From positions 62,001 to 126,000 of the forward strand of contig JAEBUN010000024.1 in NCBI GenBank assembly GCA_023014365.1: a stretch of 64,000 bases of DNA, written 5' to 3'. Below the pieces are notes generated by a model, which saw nothing but the letters and a program-made list of their open reading frames with translations, did not search any database and was not told the DNA's origin. Each line of letters begins with the position of its first letter. Position 1 is the stretch's first letter. The position numbers were made by a program, and so were the translations under genes. Origin of the DNA: Lepiota brunneoincarnata (Eukaryota > Basidiomycota > Agaricomycetes > Agaricales > Agaricaceae). This document shows positions 1 through 12,500 of this stretch, piece by piece.

Positions 1-372
1 CTCCAACCACGTAGCCGTACCCTCCACAGCCCGGATCCGAGCACCCCTACCCGAGCTAAATTGATTCATTCACGACTTCGCACCATACACAGCTGCCCCG
101 CTTTTATCTACCATCTTCCTAAATCTCTTGCAGAACAAGGCGACTGTAAAAAGGGCTTGTACGAGGACATGAACACGACAGACACGAATACGAACGCTGA
201 GTTTTCGAGTTTAGCATTTAGTTCGCGGACTGAGGAGTGGGATCCCATGCGTTGCGAGACACATACGATGCGAGAGAGGAGGTTGTTGCGGCAGTTTTAC
301 CGGGAGCGCATAAGGCAGGTGGCAGGGGAATTAGGCGATGGTCTGTCTCGGGGTTCTGGAGCGTTGAGATAG
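1..372 (+). CDS. possible last exon of a gene entering from the left (partial)
   Basis: An open frame runs to a TGA-free stretch ending with a stop at 370-372. A good acceptor (TCTTGCAG) ends at about 132, and the frame after it encodes roughly 79 polar residues rich in Asn, Thr, Glu and Arg (ending GSGALR). No ATG sits sensibly at its front, so it would be a final exon of a gene whose body lies outside the window. No family is recognised. It could equally be a chance frame. Confidence 0.25.
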   Translation, partial: LQPRSRTLHSPDPSTPTRAKLIHSRLRTIHSCPAFIYHLPKSLAEQGDCKKGLYEDMNTTDTNTNAEFSSLAFSSRTEEWDPMRCETHTMRERRLLRQFYRERIRQVAGELGDGLSRGSGALR

Positions 373-1324
373 ACGGGCCGGCAAATAAATAAAAAAAGTC
401 TTGGGAAGACGTTGAGGTGTGTCACGGTGACAATTGGATCATTATTTGGGACACAAATTCGTTTTCTTGTTCAAATTATGGCTCTCTTATCCCACATTCA
501 TCTTTGGACGCCTACACAATTATCATTGGTTCCAGTCAACATTCGATTACACATTGTACACTACTGCTCTTTCACCAACTCTCTATAGTAAACATAGTTG
601 AGCACTTAATGACCAAAAAGAGTTTGATTGACAAACCGTAGGAAAACCGGAACCAGAGCTACTTTCCAAGCTCTCCCACCTTCAATCGTTATTTTGGCAG
701 GCCAACACTCCGATCAAGGGCCTGGTTGCCAACACGTCACTTGGAACGCTGGGGTCAAGCCGGTGACCAATTGATCGGTTCGTGAATCCCCCCCTTTCAA
801 CCGGTCAGCGGAGTGGCTGGGCATTTCCAATATGTAAAGTGCCCCAAGTCGATATACAACCATGGTTAGAAACTGGTATAAGAAACCAAGCCAAAGCCAA
901 ATCAGGAGCCAGGTCCCAGGATCCATGACTACAAGGATTACGATTCACTTGCACTGCAGGGTAGAGAAACCTTCCCCGCGCCGTGAACAATTTTCGTGAT
1001 TTTTTTGTTTTTGTTTTTGCGCATCGTCCCTGGCGGATTTCTCCGGGCAGATTAGATATTCCTGACATTCAATATACCCTTAACGGACGCAGCACGGGCA
1101 CGATAGTCACGTTAGTAACATGTCAAAGCGCGAAGGTGGCGAGTGGCACATAAACAAATGCATCAGCCCTGGTTTTTGGGTCTCCATTTCATATATGATA
1201 TATTTCACCCACAAACGATGCGAGAGGAATGACATATAAGTTAACGTTCAAGGTGTAGAACACAGTTCTGTCTTCTCACAACACTGTCCTTCCTGGACGC
1301 GCCCCCCCCCCCCCACCGAAGAGG
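373..1324. other. intergenic stretch
   Basis: No supported gene. Short frames on both strands lack splice-consistent extension. The right end carries a run of 13 C at 1302-1314, just before the rhodopsin-like gene; this is a likely place for sequencing length error. Confidence 0.5.
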
Positions 1325-2672
1325 ATGGCTGCTGGAATTACTGGCAGTGAGTCCCCCCCCCCCCTCCCCCTTCCCCTTCCCCTCACTGCTCGTCCTGCTC
1401 TTAAAGACGAGAGTGTCCTGATTTATTTTTTTCGCAGTCATGGCCGCCCTGCTGACTGTCCATGTTGCCGCGATTTTAACTACCGCCTTCCGACTCTTTC
1501 TTCGTTTCCGCAAGGGCCAGTTGTGGTGGGATGACTTTTGGGCTGGAGTGGGAGTATTGTGTGATATGGCAGCCATGATTGTGTATGTTGCCTTGCCTGT
1601 GCCAAAACAGTGTGAGTGTCGACCGGGATTAGTATGATTCGGTCCTGCGATTCTGACGCGATTTCTTTTTTTTTCTGCAACCTGCAGCTCGCATGAACAT
1701 CAACCAAAAGAGTGCCATCAGATGGGTCCATGTGGGTTCTTTTACTATCGCACTGTGGTAGGTGTATCGTTAACATCCTGCCATCTTATCAATGGTTTAC
1801 TACTCTTATGTATTATAGGGCTGCGCGATTGAGCATCGGCATGATGATGATCCGGGTCTACCCTCCGGGATCACTATTCCGAAGAATATCAAAAGCCGTC
1901 TGCTCTCTTTTTGGAATGATTTGCATAGGCCTTCTCATCCAGAAAGCCTTTTATTGCGGTAGCCCCCCGCGTTTTAGGATTGCATCGTGTGCCTATCCTT
2001 CAAGTTTGGGCATAACCGAATTAACGAGTCAGTGAGTTGGTCCGAACGGGTGTTGAACCAGTGTGCTAAAGAAACTTTTTTCGTGTTCGGCGTGTTGATA
2101 CGAATAGCCGATGTCGTCGCTGATTTGTGGTTGATGGGTGCTCCGGCGTACATGCTTTTGCGCATGCAGATGAGGCGGAAACGTCGGATTCTTATACTAT
2201 GTTTGTTTCAGACGAGCATACTTTTGACGGCAGCGAGTATCGTGCACAACTATTTCATCTTCAAACGCAATATAACGTGGGTGGGAGTGACGGGACATTT
2301 GGAGGTATGTATGTTTATGTGTGTGCGGAGTATGCCAATGAACCTGACCCCGTGCAGATGTCAATATCGATGATCGTGTGCAATGTGCTGGTCATCGCGA
2401 CATACATATACTCTGTTTATTTTGAAGAGAAAGAAGAAACTCGTCCAACGATAAAGTCCGATGGCAGCACGTTCAAACTGACTACAGTGATGACAGGTTC
2501 TCAGTCGTATTGGGCGTCTGGTAGCAGCAGTGATCCGTCTGGGATCCGACTCAACCCATCTGGCCTACAAACGAACAGTGACACAGAGCAGCAGCAGTCA
2601 TCTAATTCAACAAGCGATGAGATTTTTGCCCCGCCTGGAATCCCGACTGTAACCAGAATAAATATTGTATAA
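1325..2672 (+). CDS. fungal rhodopsin-like integral membrane protein
   Basis: Six exons (1325-1346, 1438-1611, 1688-1757, 1819-1958, 2033-2304, 2358-2672) give exactly 330 residues. The protein has about seven hydrophobic segments and the short hallmarks of the fungal 'rhodopsin domain' family of plasma-membrane proteins: an Arg-rich stretch followed by LWWDDF after the second segment, then ADVVADLWLMGAPAYMLLR later. These proteins are not proven retinal binders; the family is mostly of unknown function, some members being receptor-like. The tail after the last helix is Ser/Thr-rich and presumably cytosolic. Intron 1 contains a run of 12 C (1353-1364). All splice sites are GT-AG and phases agree, so the model is good; the function is open. 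Confidence 0.75.
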
Positions 2673-2796
2673 GTAGTAATATTGATAATCACGTGACACT
2701 TATCTTCCAGCACCTTCTTGGACCTTCACGCATAAAACTCGTCCACTACAAAATGCTTTGAGCTGTAAACACTCACAACCCTAATAATCAAGCACC

Positions 2797-4160
2797 ATGC
2801 AATCTCTCCTCCGATGGTCTTTGGAAAACTCAAAACCGCAGGATTTGGCCAGCGAGAGGCCACCAGGCGCGCAGCAGAGATTAGACCCGGAGATCATTGA
2901 CATGATCCTGGGCAAGCCGGATGCGCAGCTAATGAAGGAGGACATGGCCATCGCCACGGATACGACCAAGAGCGAAGATGACCGATTGGCTGCACTAGAC
3001 CATCTGGAAATGGTAAGGTTGTGTGCGGTTTTAACGCTGGAAGCAAGAGCTCACCCTGATGATCTCTTTTCTTGAATTGCAGCTTGTTGAGCAAATTGAT
3101 AACGCCAACGGTAGGTACTGGTTAGCGTATGGTGGAAGAGTAGAACTGATTAACATTTATAGATCTTGCAAAGCTGGGACTCTGGGATCCCTTGTTGTCC
3201 CTATTATCCTCGTCTGAACCGTCAACGGATATCAAGGCCCAAGCTCTCTGGATTATCGGCACCGCGATACAGAACAATCCAGCGGCCCAGGATGTGGTGA
3301 GTGCTCAGATTCAATGGATGCCGCAGCTGCAGCTGAATTGTGTTGCCAAGTACCTTTCGTACAATCCTCTACCTACGCTCCTCGCACTCCTCACCCCTGC
3401 GTCGTCTCCGGCATTTGCCACACGGTCGAAAGCCATATACACCCTTTCTGGTCTACTGAAACATAATACGCCCGCGGTCGCCGCTCTCGACGCTGACGGG
3501 TGGGTCAAGCTACGTGATGCTATTCAAGGTATGCAAATCCCATTCTACTTGTCGCAGGGCCGGCTAATATAGATCTCACTAGATCCAGAGATTTCCGTTC
3601 GCAGAAAGGCTGTCTTTTTGTTCAATGAACTTTTGACACCAACGAATCTCAATTCAAGCGACGATCCCTCCCCTCTTACCTCCCCACCTGCGAATCCTCC
3701 GCCCCTATCTTCTGCGGCTGTCACTTCTGCTCCTACATTACATACGGCCGACGATCCAAAAGCTGACAATCCTAAACCAGTCCATCCAAATTCGCACGCT
3801 GCGCACCTGAAAGATCCTAACAGAACCAATACATCTCCTATTACCAGAGCTGCGCTCGAGCGACACGGGGTGGTAGACACTATAATCTCCACCTTGGCAG
3901 ACACCCTCCAGGAGCCAGACCCAGATCTGGAGGAAAAGATACTCCGGCGAGTCGGAACCTCTACTTTCACCTAGCGACGTTACTAATGAACTTTCACTAC
4001 CCATAGGTTGTTGCATACATATGTGGTGGCATGCGAAGGACGTTTGACAGACAGCAAGAAAGCTCTGTTACGGCAATGGATTGACAAGGAGAGGAAGACG
4101 GATGACGAATGGGGTCTATCGCGGTCTGAGTTCGATGTGTTTCTTCAGCGGCTGCATTAG
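2797..4160 (+). CDS. FES1: Hsp70 nucleotide exchange factor Fes1
   Basis: Six exons (2797-3012, 3083-3110, 3163-3296, 3351-3528, 3583-3946, 4007-4160) give exactly 357 residues. The N-terminus MQSLLRWSLENS and the following PDAQLMKEDM are typical of Fes1/HspBP1. The middle is armadillo-like: QALWIIGTAIQNNP, RSKAIYTLSGLLKHN, SVRRKAVFLFNELL. Fes1 releases ADP from cytosolic Hsp70 and so steers misfolded proteins to degradation. Intron 3 (3297-3350) is 54 bases, in frame and free of stops, so retention would add 18 residues. Intron 5 uses a GC donor (GCGAGT at 3947) with AG at 4005-4006; only this choice restores LRLLHTYVVACEG and closes the frame. The loop in exon 5 is Pro/Asn-rich. Confidence 0.93.
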
Positions 4161-4271
4161 ATGTGTCACAGCACAGATCCTGCCGTAGTCTAGGAAGGTG
4201 GGCAGCTGATCAAGGACAATTGCGTTGATCTTGGGATAGGGCTAAGTAGTACCATATACTTGAATAATTCA

Positions 4272-7200
4272 TCATACTCTGACACTTTCTGGTGGTCCTA
4301 AATAACTCGGGCGAAGGCCTCCTACATCTGCCATCGAAGTCAACCTCCAACCATTTTTCAGAGTCGGCATACCTACCGATGACTATCTTCTGGACTACCA
4401 CAGTCGGTTCTATCATCCAAATCTTTTAGATTTGAGGTGTTAATTTTCCGTACATGTCATTGTATGTCAAACGACTTACCTTGAGAGTATGCGCCCCTGG
4501 ACTAACGTTGTTCCATTTACTTACGACAGGAACAATAGCGTTTGCGACAAACCCATCCAGACCGCCCCAAGCTGCGGGCAAGTCTCCGGGTTTAGCAAGA
4601 GGGATAGGCTGAGATGCTTGAGGATTCTGTGAATCAAGCTGTACTGCTAAAGCCAAAGGATGGTCGGTGCCCAGAGCGTTAAGAGAAGGCGAGATATAGA
4701 CGGTCACAGTGACGTTGCCTTTGTCGTTGATTGTGTTGAAGTTGTAGAAGTCGTACTCGCTAGAGAAATTTATTTGTCAGATTTTCCCCAGGAGGCTCGC
4801 TGCAAGATGGACATACAGGCTGGGTCCTGCCCCAGCTGTGAACGATTCATCGGTCCGAGGCCAGGGCGTTACACCGGAGAGGGTTCCTTCCGTAACCTGG
4901 GAGTTCTTTCCAAGCGATACCATTGATAGAATTGTTGCGAGCTGCGTGGGCAGCTTCAATGGAGATCACTCCTGTTCCTTCGACGAATCCTATACCAATC
5001 ATTGACTTCGAGCACAGTAGGGAAGGTGGGCGGTGGATCTGACAAACCTCTGAATCCCCCAGAAACCACATTCTTTTGGGCAAGGATGCTGGCAGTAACC
5101 GCCATATCAGGCTGTCCAGTTGCAGTGGCCTTAAACGTGAGCTTGGCGCTATTGGCTCCGATCTGGAGTTGGCTCCAGTCCGCCACCGAGATAAAAACTC
5201 GATGCTCAGGCGCTTTAGGTGAAATAGATCCTCTGGTTGTTGACAGCTTGATCCAGGAAGCATTGCTCGAGACGGTGAAAACGAACGGAACAGGTCCACC
5301 AGCACCAACATCGATATAGCGGTCGGAGATGGGTGAAAAATTATCCAAGGAAATAGATGGCGGAGGGCAGCCGAACCCCTGGGCGCACTGGGAAGGATTG
5401 TCTCCCGGCCTCGATGGATCAGTGAAAAAGTGGTTCATTTCAAACACCTTCATTACATACCAGGCTCCTTTCGTGCCTTCGGGTGCAATCCTCATTATAC
5501 CAGGTAGTGCTTGCTTTTTGCTCTGGACTCGATTGATTGCCGGCATTCTATATCTCTCCGTCAGCCTTGTGTCGTTAGAAAATGACAAACTATGACGGGA
5601 GTTACGTGTTTGTCATCGGCTGTTGCCAGTAAAAGTATCCGAGGTCTGAACGCAAGTGAGGGATCGGTCTGCGCTTGATATGGATTACGAGTCGACTTAC
5701 GAGTTTGGTCCATCATGCTATAGATACGTCAATAAGTATCATCGGATTCTATTAGGAAATCTCCGTACTGGGCCCATTTATCGTCAAGCAGAGAATTGTA
5801 TTCAACTTCAAGGTCATAATCGTGTTCAAATAGTTTTTCAACGGTGTCCGCTAAATCGTTGGTACTTAGCTGCTTTCCGGTGAGCATGAACCTTTTTCAT
5901 GACAAGAGGACCCACTCTGGCTTGGGATGCTCTCAGGTTGTTAATACCGGCAGAAATGAGCTAGGAGCGGAGTACATTTGAGTGATTTGAGTCCAATTCG
6001 CTTGTGTACTTACCAGCTTTCCGGCGTTACTGCTTGCGAGCACAGCGTGATGAACAGTTTGGAAATATGCGGGCCTGAAGTCAGCGGAGAGGCTGTCGTA
6101 GACAGCCATCGAAGCCTTCTCCAATCGATCCCAAGCGGAGAGAATCTCATCAGCTCTATGGAAGGTTCTCAACTAGGGCAGGATCGGCAGAAGTTCAGCG
6201 GCGCACTCACTCTCGGTAGTCGATCAGGCTAAATGTGGTTGAATTGAGAAGCTCAACCTTTCGACGCGCGTTAAACCGAGTCAAGTTGGCCACGATTTCC
6301 GTAATCTGCAGAGCTTGCTGCCGAGGATACGTCAAATTCCCGCTGAGCCCAATCACTGACAAAGGTGTTGAGGTTATCTGGAGACCACCGTGTCGCATTC
6401 CAGCCATAGCCGAGGAAGAATTCGATTTCACGTTCATAAGGCTTCAGATCGCCAACGTTAAGGATCCATAATCGAGTTGCTTCACGATCGACAGCAACGG
6501 ACATTTGCTCATAGACCTGCTTGGATTAACTGGCTGGGGGCCGACCTGCTAGCGAAGACACACCCACTTTCTCAATCTGGCTCGACTGTAGCAAATTAGA
6601 GTTATCAGTCTAATGACGAAGCTGAAAGGTGGAGACTATTTACAGCGATCCATTTATAGTCACGAGGGTCCCCGACCTGGATGGGCGGAAAGGGTCATGC
6701 AGTAGTCCATCTCAGGTCATAGGGAACTTACATAGTCAATCTGTTGAGGAGGGATGATGAGAGAATTCTTAACAAGAAGAGAAGGTGTACACACATGATA
6801 GTAGACTCCAGCACCTCCAGTTCTGTTTCGTTCAGATGCTATAGGAAAGCGTCGGATGTTTCCCCAGCTGTTGTGCAGAAATTAGATGAAGATCTAGGCT
6901 CTGGCAAAGCTTGGAGGATTGATTTACTTGTCATCCGACCATAATAGTGTGACGTAATCGGGCACTCGCATGCCATGATCATAATATCCTTCAACCTCTT
7001 TGTCTAGAAAAAGAGCCAAGATGATTTACGTTTAAAGCTGTCTAAACTTAAAGACTCACAAAGAGTCCAGATCTGCGGAACTGCTGAGACGTCTGTATCA
7101 TTGCCGTACACCTGTTGTAAAATTTCTGTTTGATCCAAAAGGACTTGCTCTAAAAGAGCGATGTTTGTGTCCTCAGAAAGTGGCACTGTTCATTCAAAGG

Positions 7201-8573
7201 TTAAAATTTGTCGTAGAACTTATCCAGGGACCTACGGTCTCCAAATCCACGCATTCCCAAAGTGTAGACAGATTCAAAATTCTTCGCCCTCTGAGCGCCC
7301 TCTAGCCAATAGCCCTTGATGGTTTCATTGTTTGTGACATAGTCCCATGGGCTATTCTGATGGAAAACACTGAATTCCACAGGGGTGGAACGCATCATAG
7401 GCTCTTGGTGGCTACTTTTCTTAGTAAAAAGATCCGAAACATTGGAGGACATGCATGCCTTGTGCCCATCACAACGCCGTACATATCTGCAAGTGGTTGA
7501 TTTTGGGGATCGTCAATGGCGAACGCACTGAAAGGGTAAAGTTATATTATGCCGAAAGGCCACGATAGGTATCATGCACCTGCTCCACATTGCTACCATC
7601 AAGGATCAGCCAACACGGGCAAGGGTATCAAGGAACCAGGGTACCTACCTGGCCAGAGATAATTTCCTTTCAGACGCAAAATCAATTCGAATCTAGACAC
7701 TATTCTCAGAGGACGTGTCAGAAAGGTGAAATATTCGAACGAACAGTTTGGTATAAAATTGTGAGTTGAAAGGAGATCCTGTTAACGGTGACCCGGTTCC
7801 GTTGGTAAACTTTGCCTGGGCCCAGCTTTGGAGGCCCGGCTGTTCGTCATTCAAAAAGATGCCCCGAAATTTAACAGTCGGCGATCCATGTGAGCAACCT
7901 GCGCTTTCTACAAAGAGGTTGGAATGCTTCGTTGGCGGAACATCAGCCCACCTGTGGTTGGAGGGCGGGCACAGTCAAACAGAAGAACTCCAATGACTAG
8001 ATTTAGACATACCAGTACCAGGGAGAAACGCCTGTTTATCGGCGAGAATTCAGAACAAGGTCCCGCAGATGGTCGTAGAAGCTCACCGAATTGTTCAGAA
8101 TGATCATAGAGCGCATAAATTGTTCCTCGTTTGTCTGCGCCGATAATGACATATGCTCTTGAGACTCCCGGAAGCGGGTTCTGTACTTCTTGGGACAGGA
8201 ATGCTTCCCATTGTCCGCGAATCGGGGACACGTCAAGCCCAGTGGCGTTAATCACTCGGTCTATCAGTGAGGATTTCCCGAGAGTACCAACTATTATTGG
8301 AGTGATACCGGCTGACAACGTAGTTGGCGAAGTAACATTCATCAAGGAGGGTCTGGAGTTCGTAACCTGTTGGATATCCGCTACAAAGTCTGAAACTGCA
8401 CGATGCACTCCAGGCCAGTCGTCGCCTGAGACCAGAACAGGAGCGGCCCTATGATCAAGTACTACCGGGAATCTTGAGCTCGAGGCCTGAAATGCGACGC
8501 AGGTGGCTTGCCCGATGGCGGAAACCCGCTCAAACAAAGTACAAAACGCCACTATAAGCAACGGACGCAACAT
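4272..8573 (-). CDS. GH115 xylan alpha-1,2-glucuronidase, copy 1 (frame broken twice)
   Basis: Secreted hemicellulase of glycoside hydrolase family 115, which removes (methyl)glucuronic acid side chains from glucuronoxylan. The start at 8573 gives a signal peptide (MLRPLLIVAFCTLFERVSA). Exon 1 ends in HSEQFG; the next exons give VSPWYWWADVPP, NDEQPGLQSWA, NYLWPAMW, SHQEPMMRS, GYYDHGMRVPDYVTLLW and DDNWGNIRRFP, then VGDPRDYKWI, all conserved GH115 blocks. The C-terminal part is beta-rich and ends YLGPPESVRV. About twenty exons; first ones 8573-8087, 8031-8013 (19 nt), 7951-7745, 7692-7649, 7592-7580 (13 nt), 7527-7459, 7411-7236, 7185-7060, 7004-6928. One intron has a GC donor (7458). One surplus base near 6321 (after REFDVSS) and one near 4884 (after PGYGR) break the frame; copy 2 reads through both places. 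Confidence 0.9.
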
Positions 8574-9569
8574 GGGAAGACTGCCAAGGCTGGGGGTTGG
8601 ATGTCACCCGAAAGTTGGTGGACACTGTATTTTTGTAGGTAGCCCGAAGTCCCACTTATGACAAGGGTTCCCAAAGCCATCAAGAACTGTGGCTTGTGGA
8701 GACCTTGTGACCTTGCGTGGTTGAACTTCGGCAGGCTTCGAGTGCTAAATTAACTCGCCTCCCAGGATACCATCCGGGTGTGAGAATATGTTCCTCGCTA
8801 TTTTCTTCTGGACATTGGTTTTTCCTTGTAACTCCGCAAACCCAAAATATATCACAGGAGTCATCCGAACCCGTGCTGATAGGAGTAGTCACCAGTACAT
8901 TGGGTTCCGGTTACTAAAGCATTGTCCAGAGGAGCCAGGGGTTTTGAGATCATGATGCGTTGGGGTCACTGATGCGATGGTTTGGGCGTGGAGGGGCAAT
9001 GGGGATGGCTACTCAGGGATTCGAGTAGAATGCAATCCGCTTATTTTGCATTATTTGGCTGGTGATATGGTAAGATACTGAGGTTAAGCTAAGAAGATTT
9101 CTAATCATTTATTGCACCCAGTCATTTGACGATAGTCACAGATATAATTAGCCGCTATCATCCAAGTTCACGTTCATTGCCTACCCGATACACTATACGT
9201 CGCTTTACAGGATCCCTGAATATTCAACCATATAGGAATGATCATGTCAATTATACTTCATCTTAATTCATGTAACAATGTTGTGCCTATTTGCCATGGC
9301 TGGGACTCGGAATGTAGGCATGGTTGGAATCCCCTGAGCGGGTAAGACAGGTTCGATGAATTACAGCTCTCAGGCTGCTATACCGCCACTCACTGCCCTG
9401 TGCTTTGAGTTCTCAAGAGGGTAACAGCATCGTTTGGGAATCAAAACTCGTATCACACTTTGCAGGTATTCACTTGAGTTTCTGCAGTACCGGGCCCAAC
9501 CCATTGGGCCCCAGGATAACGGAGGGAGAGAAAAGACAGGAATGCCATTTGAGATCAGGATAGCATATA
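8574..9569. other. spacer between the two GH115 genes
   Basis: About 1 kb holding the promoter of copy 1 and the terminator side of copy 2. No open frame has coding character or splice support. The strand-matched order implies separate transcription of the two copies. Confidence 0.6.
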
Positions 9570-12500
9570 TCATACACGAAGACTCTCTGGTGGCCCCAAG
9601 TAGCTGGGCTGTAGCCCTCCCAAGTCTGCAGACCCTGGTATCAAAAATCAAGCTAGTTGTCAGATGACTCATTGCTCACCGATTACAATCTTCTGCACAA
9701 TCACCGTTGGTTCGGTCATCATAATCTGTCCATCTCCGGTGAGTTGTCTTAGCTCCAAGTGAGGCAGCTAAGGTTTACCTTAACGGTATGTTTCCCCGGT
9801 GACACGTTCGTGAAGTTCGTGGTAACTGGCACAATCGCGTTTGCAACAAATCCGTCTAAACCACTCCACGCAGCTGGTTGTTTCCCAGGGGGCTGCGTCG
9901 GGCATAGGTTGATGAACTACAGGCGTCTGTGAATCCAGACCGATAGCAATGGTTAGAGGTTGATCTGGGCCGTTCGCATTGAGGGATGGGGAGAGGAAAG
10001 TTGTCACGGAGATGTTGCCTGATCCCCCAATAGTATGGAAATTATAGAAGTCATATTCCCTTCAATCAAGTGTAAGCAAAAGAGTAACGAGGCGAATCCT
10101 ATGGGCCACGCACAATGTCGGTCCTGCGCCAACATCAAAGGCTTCATCGGTACGAGGCCATGGTGTAACTCCGGACAGTGTTCTTCCGTAACCAGGCAAA
10201 TTCTTCCAGGTGACACCGTTAACGCTCGTGTTTCGAGCAGCATGGGTTGCCTCAATCGAGATCACACCATCTCCTTCGATAAATCCTGCCAGAACATCGG
10301 TAAGCCTCAGCAGAAATCCCGGGCACCAGAAATATGATAATACCCTTGAAATCACCCGAAGGCGCCGTTTTGATAGCATTTAAGAAGACGATCACTGACA
10401 TCGGTGGCTGGCCATCCGCAGTCCCTGTAAATGTGATTTGAGCAGTGTTCATCCCATTGCCCAATGCCGCCCAGTCCTTGACACTCAAGAACACCCTCCT
10501 CTCTGGTTCATCGGATGAAAGTGAGCCGGAAGGTGGAGAAATCTGAGCCCAAGAAACATTGCTCGAGGCCTTGAAGGTGAAGCTGGCTGGACCACCAGCA
10601 CCAACGTCGACGAAGCGGTTTGGGAAGACAGAGAATGAGTCAAGTGTCACAGCTGGCGGTGGACAGTTGTAGCCTAGAGTACATTGGAATGGATTGTCGC
10701 CAGGCCTGTCAGATGGCCGTAATGTGAGCACAAGTCGAGTGGAAATATATAAAATGTACCAGGCGCCGCGCGTGCCTTCAGGAGCTAATCGCATGAAGCC
10801 AGCCAAAGCTTGCTTACGCTTCTGGACACGGGAGACGGAAGACATACTAATTTTGAACTCATGAGCAGTGAGTCTACAATAGCTCATGGAACTTACGAGT
10901 TCGTCATCGGCTGCTGCCAATAGTAGTATCCGAGGTCTAGGCAACGAAATTTAGTCAGTTTACCCCGTTGGATTCTGTCACATACGAGTCTGGTCCATAA
11001 TGCTAGTGCGGAGTTCAATGCCAGAGCTCTTAAGCAAAGCACAAGTCACTCACTGCATCCACTTCCCTAGTAGAAGGTCCAAATTTAGCATACGACTAAG
11101 TGGAGGAAACGCAAAAGCCGACCATCAAGCAGCGTGTGGTATTCATTCTCAAGGTCCCAGTCGTGTTCAAAAAATTCCTCCACTTTTTCAGCAAGCATGT
11201 TCGTGCTGAGCTATAGTGATGCTCAATCACACACAATGGAAATTTTGGCACTAATGCTCACAAAAGCTTGTGAAGCGCGTAAATTGTTCATCCCGGCATT
11301 CACCAGCTATGAAATATGTCAGCATAGCTGGCTAAAACGCCAGCGAACCAAAGACTCACCAAACGGGCAGCGTTTGCGCTAGCAGAAACAGGGTGGTGCA
11401 CCAATTGGAAAAATGCAGGTTTTATATCCCTGGACAAGCTTGAATAAATCCCTGTCGAAGCCTTTTCCAGTACGTCCCACTCGTCGAGCCACCTCTCCGC
11501 TCTGCAACATAAAAAGGAATTAGTATATGCCTCAGGTACGTATAATGGGCGGAAAACTAAACCATACTCTCGATAGTTGGTTAAGCTATATGTCGTCGAA
11601 TTCCACATCTCTGGCTTCCTCCGAGCATTGTACCTAGTCAAATTGGCCACAACATCCATAACCACGCTGGCTTGCTGTGAGCTCAGGTCAAATTCCCTCT
11701 GTGCCCACGTAGAAACGAAATTGTTGATATTGTTTGCGTTCCACCGTGTCGAGTTCCACCCATAAGTAAGGAAAAACTCGGTCTCGCGCTCATAGGGTTT
11801 CAGATCACCAACGTTAAGGACCCAGAGACGAGTTGCAACGCGGTCCACCGCAATAGACATTTGTTCGTAGATCTAAATCCAGTGGTCAGCCAGTACAATT
11901 CAGAGTCGATGTTGATGGGACAAACTTTCTCAATTTGGCTAGTCTGAATGTTTTTTGGGGGTTAGCCCTAGATCCTGGAGTTTCAAAAGATCTGGTCCTC
12001 ACAGTTATCCACTTATAGTCTCTCGGGTCAGCAACCAAATCAATCTACAGCCTTTTAGCTAGATCTTCCAGTCGAGGGAGAAACAACCACCTACATGGTA
12101 GTAAACACCTGCCCCTCCCGTCCTGTTCCTCTCTGAAACTAATGGGAATCTCCGAATGTTGCCCCACAAATCGTCTGCCCAAAGCAAGGTGACATAATCC
12201 GGTACTCGCATTCCATCGTCGTAGTACCCCTCGACCTCCTGGTCTGAACCCGGTGTTAAAGATCTAGTCACTCATAAACGGAGTAAGCTGAACAAATCAC
12301 TTACAGAGGGTCCAAATCTGGGGAATATCTTCCACACTTGTTCCATTCTCGTAGACAGTCTTCAATATGGTCGTCTGGTCCTCGATGACTTGTTGCAGCA
12401 GGCCGATGTTCGTCTCTTCAGAAAGTGGCACTATAGTCCAGCAAGAATAAGGCTGCGCTACGGCTTGGATGGTTGAAGTAGGACACTCACGGTCGCCGAA

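Noticed and set aside
1959..1978. A 19-base intron in the rhodopsin-like gene
   Set aside because: Too short to splice; the 74-base intron 1959-2032 fits phase and consensus.
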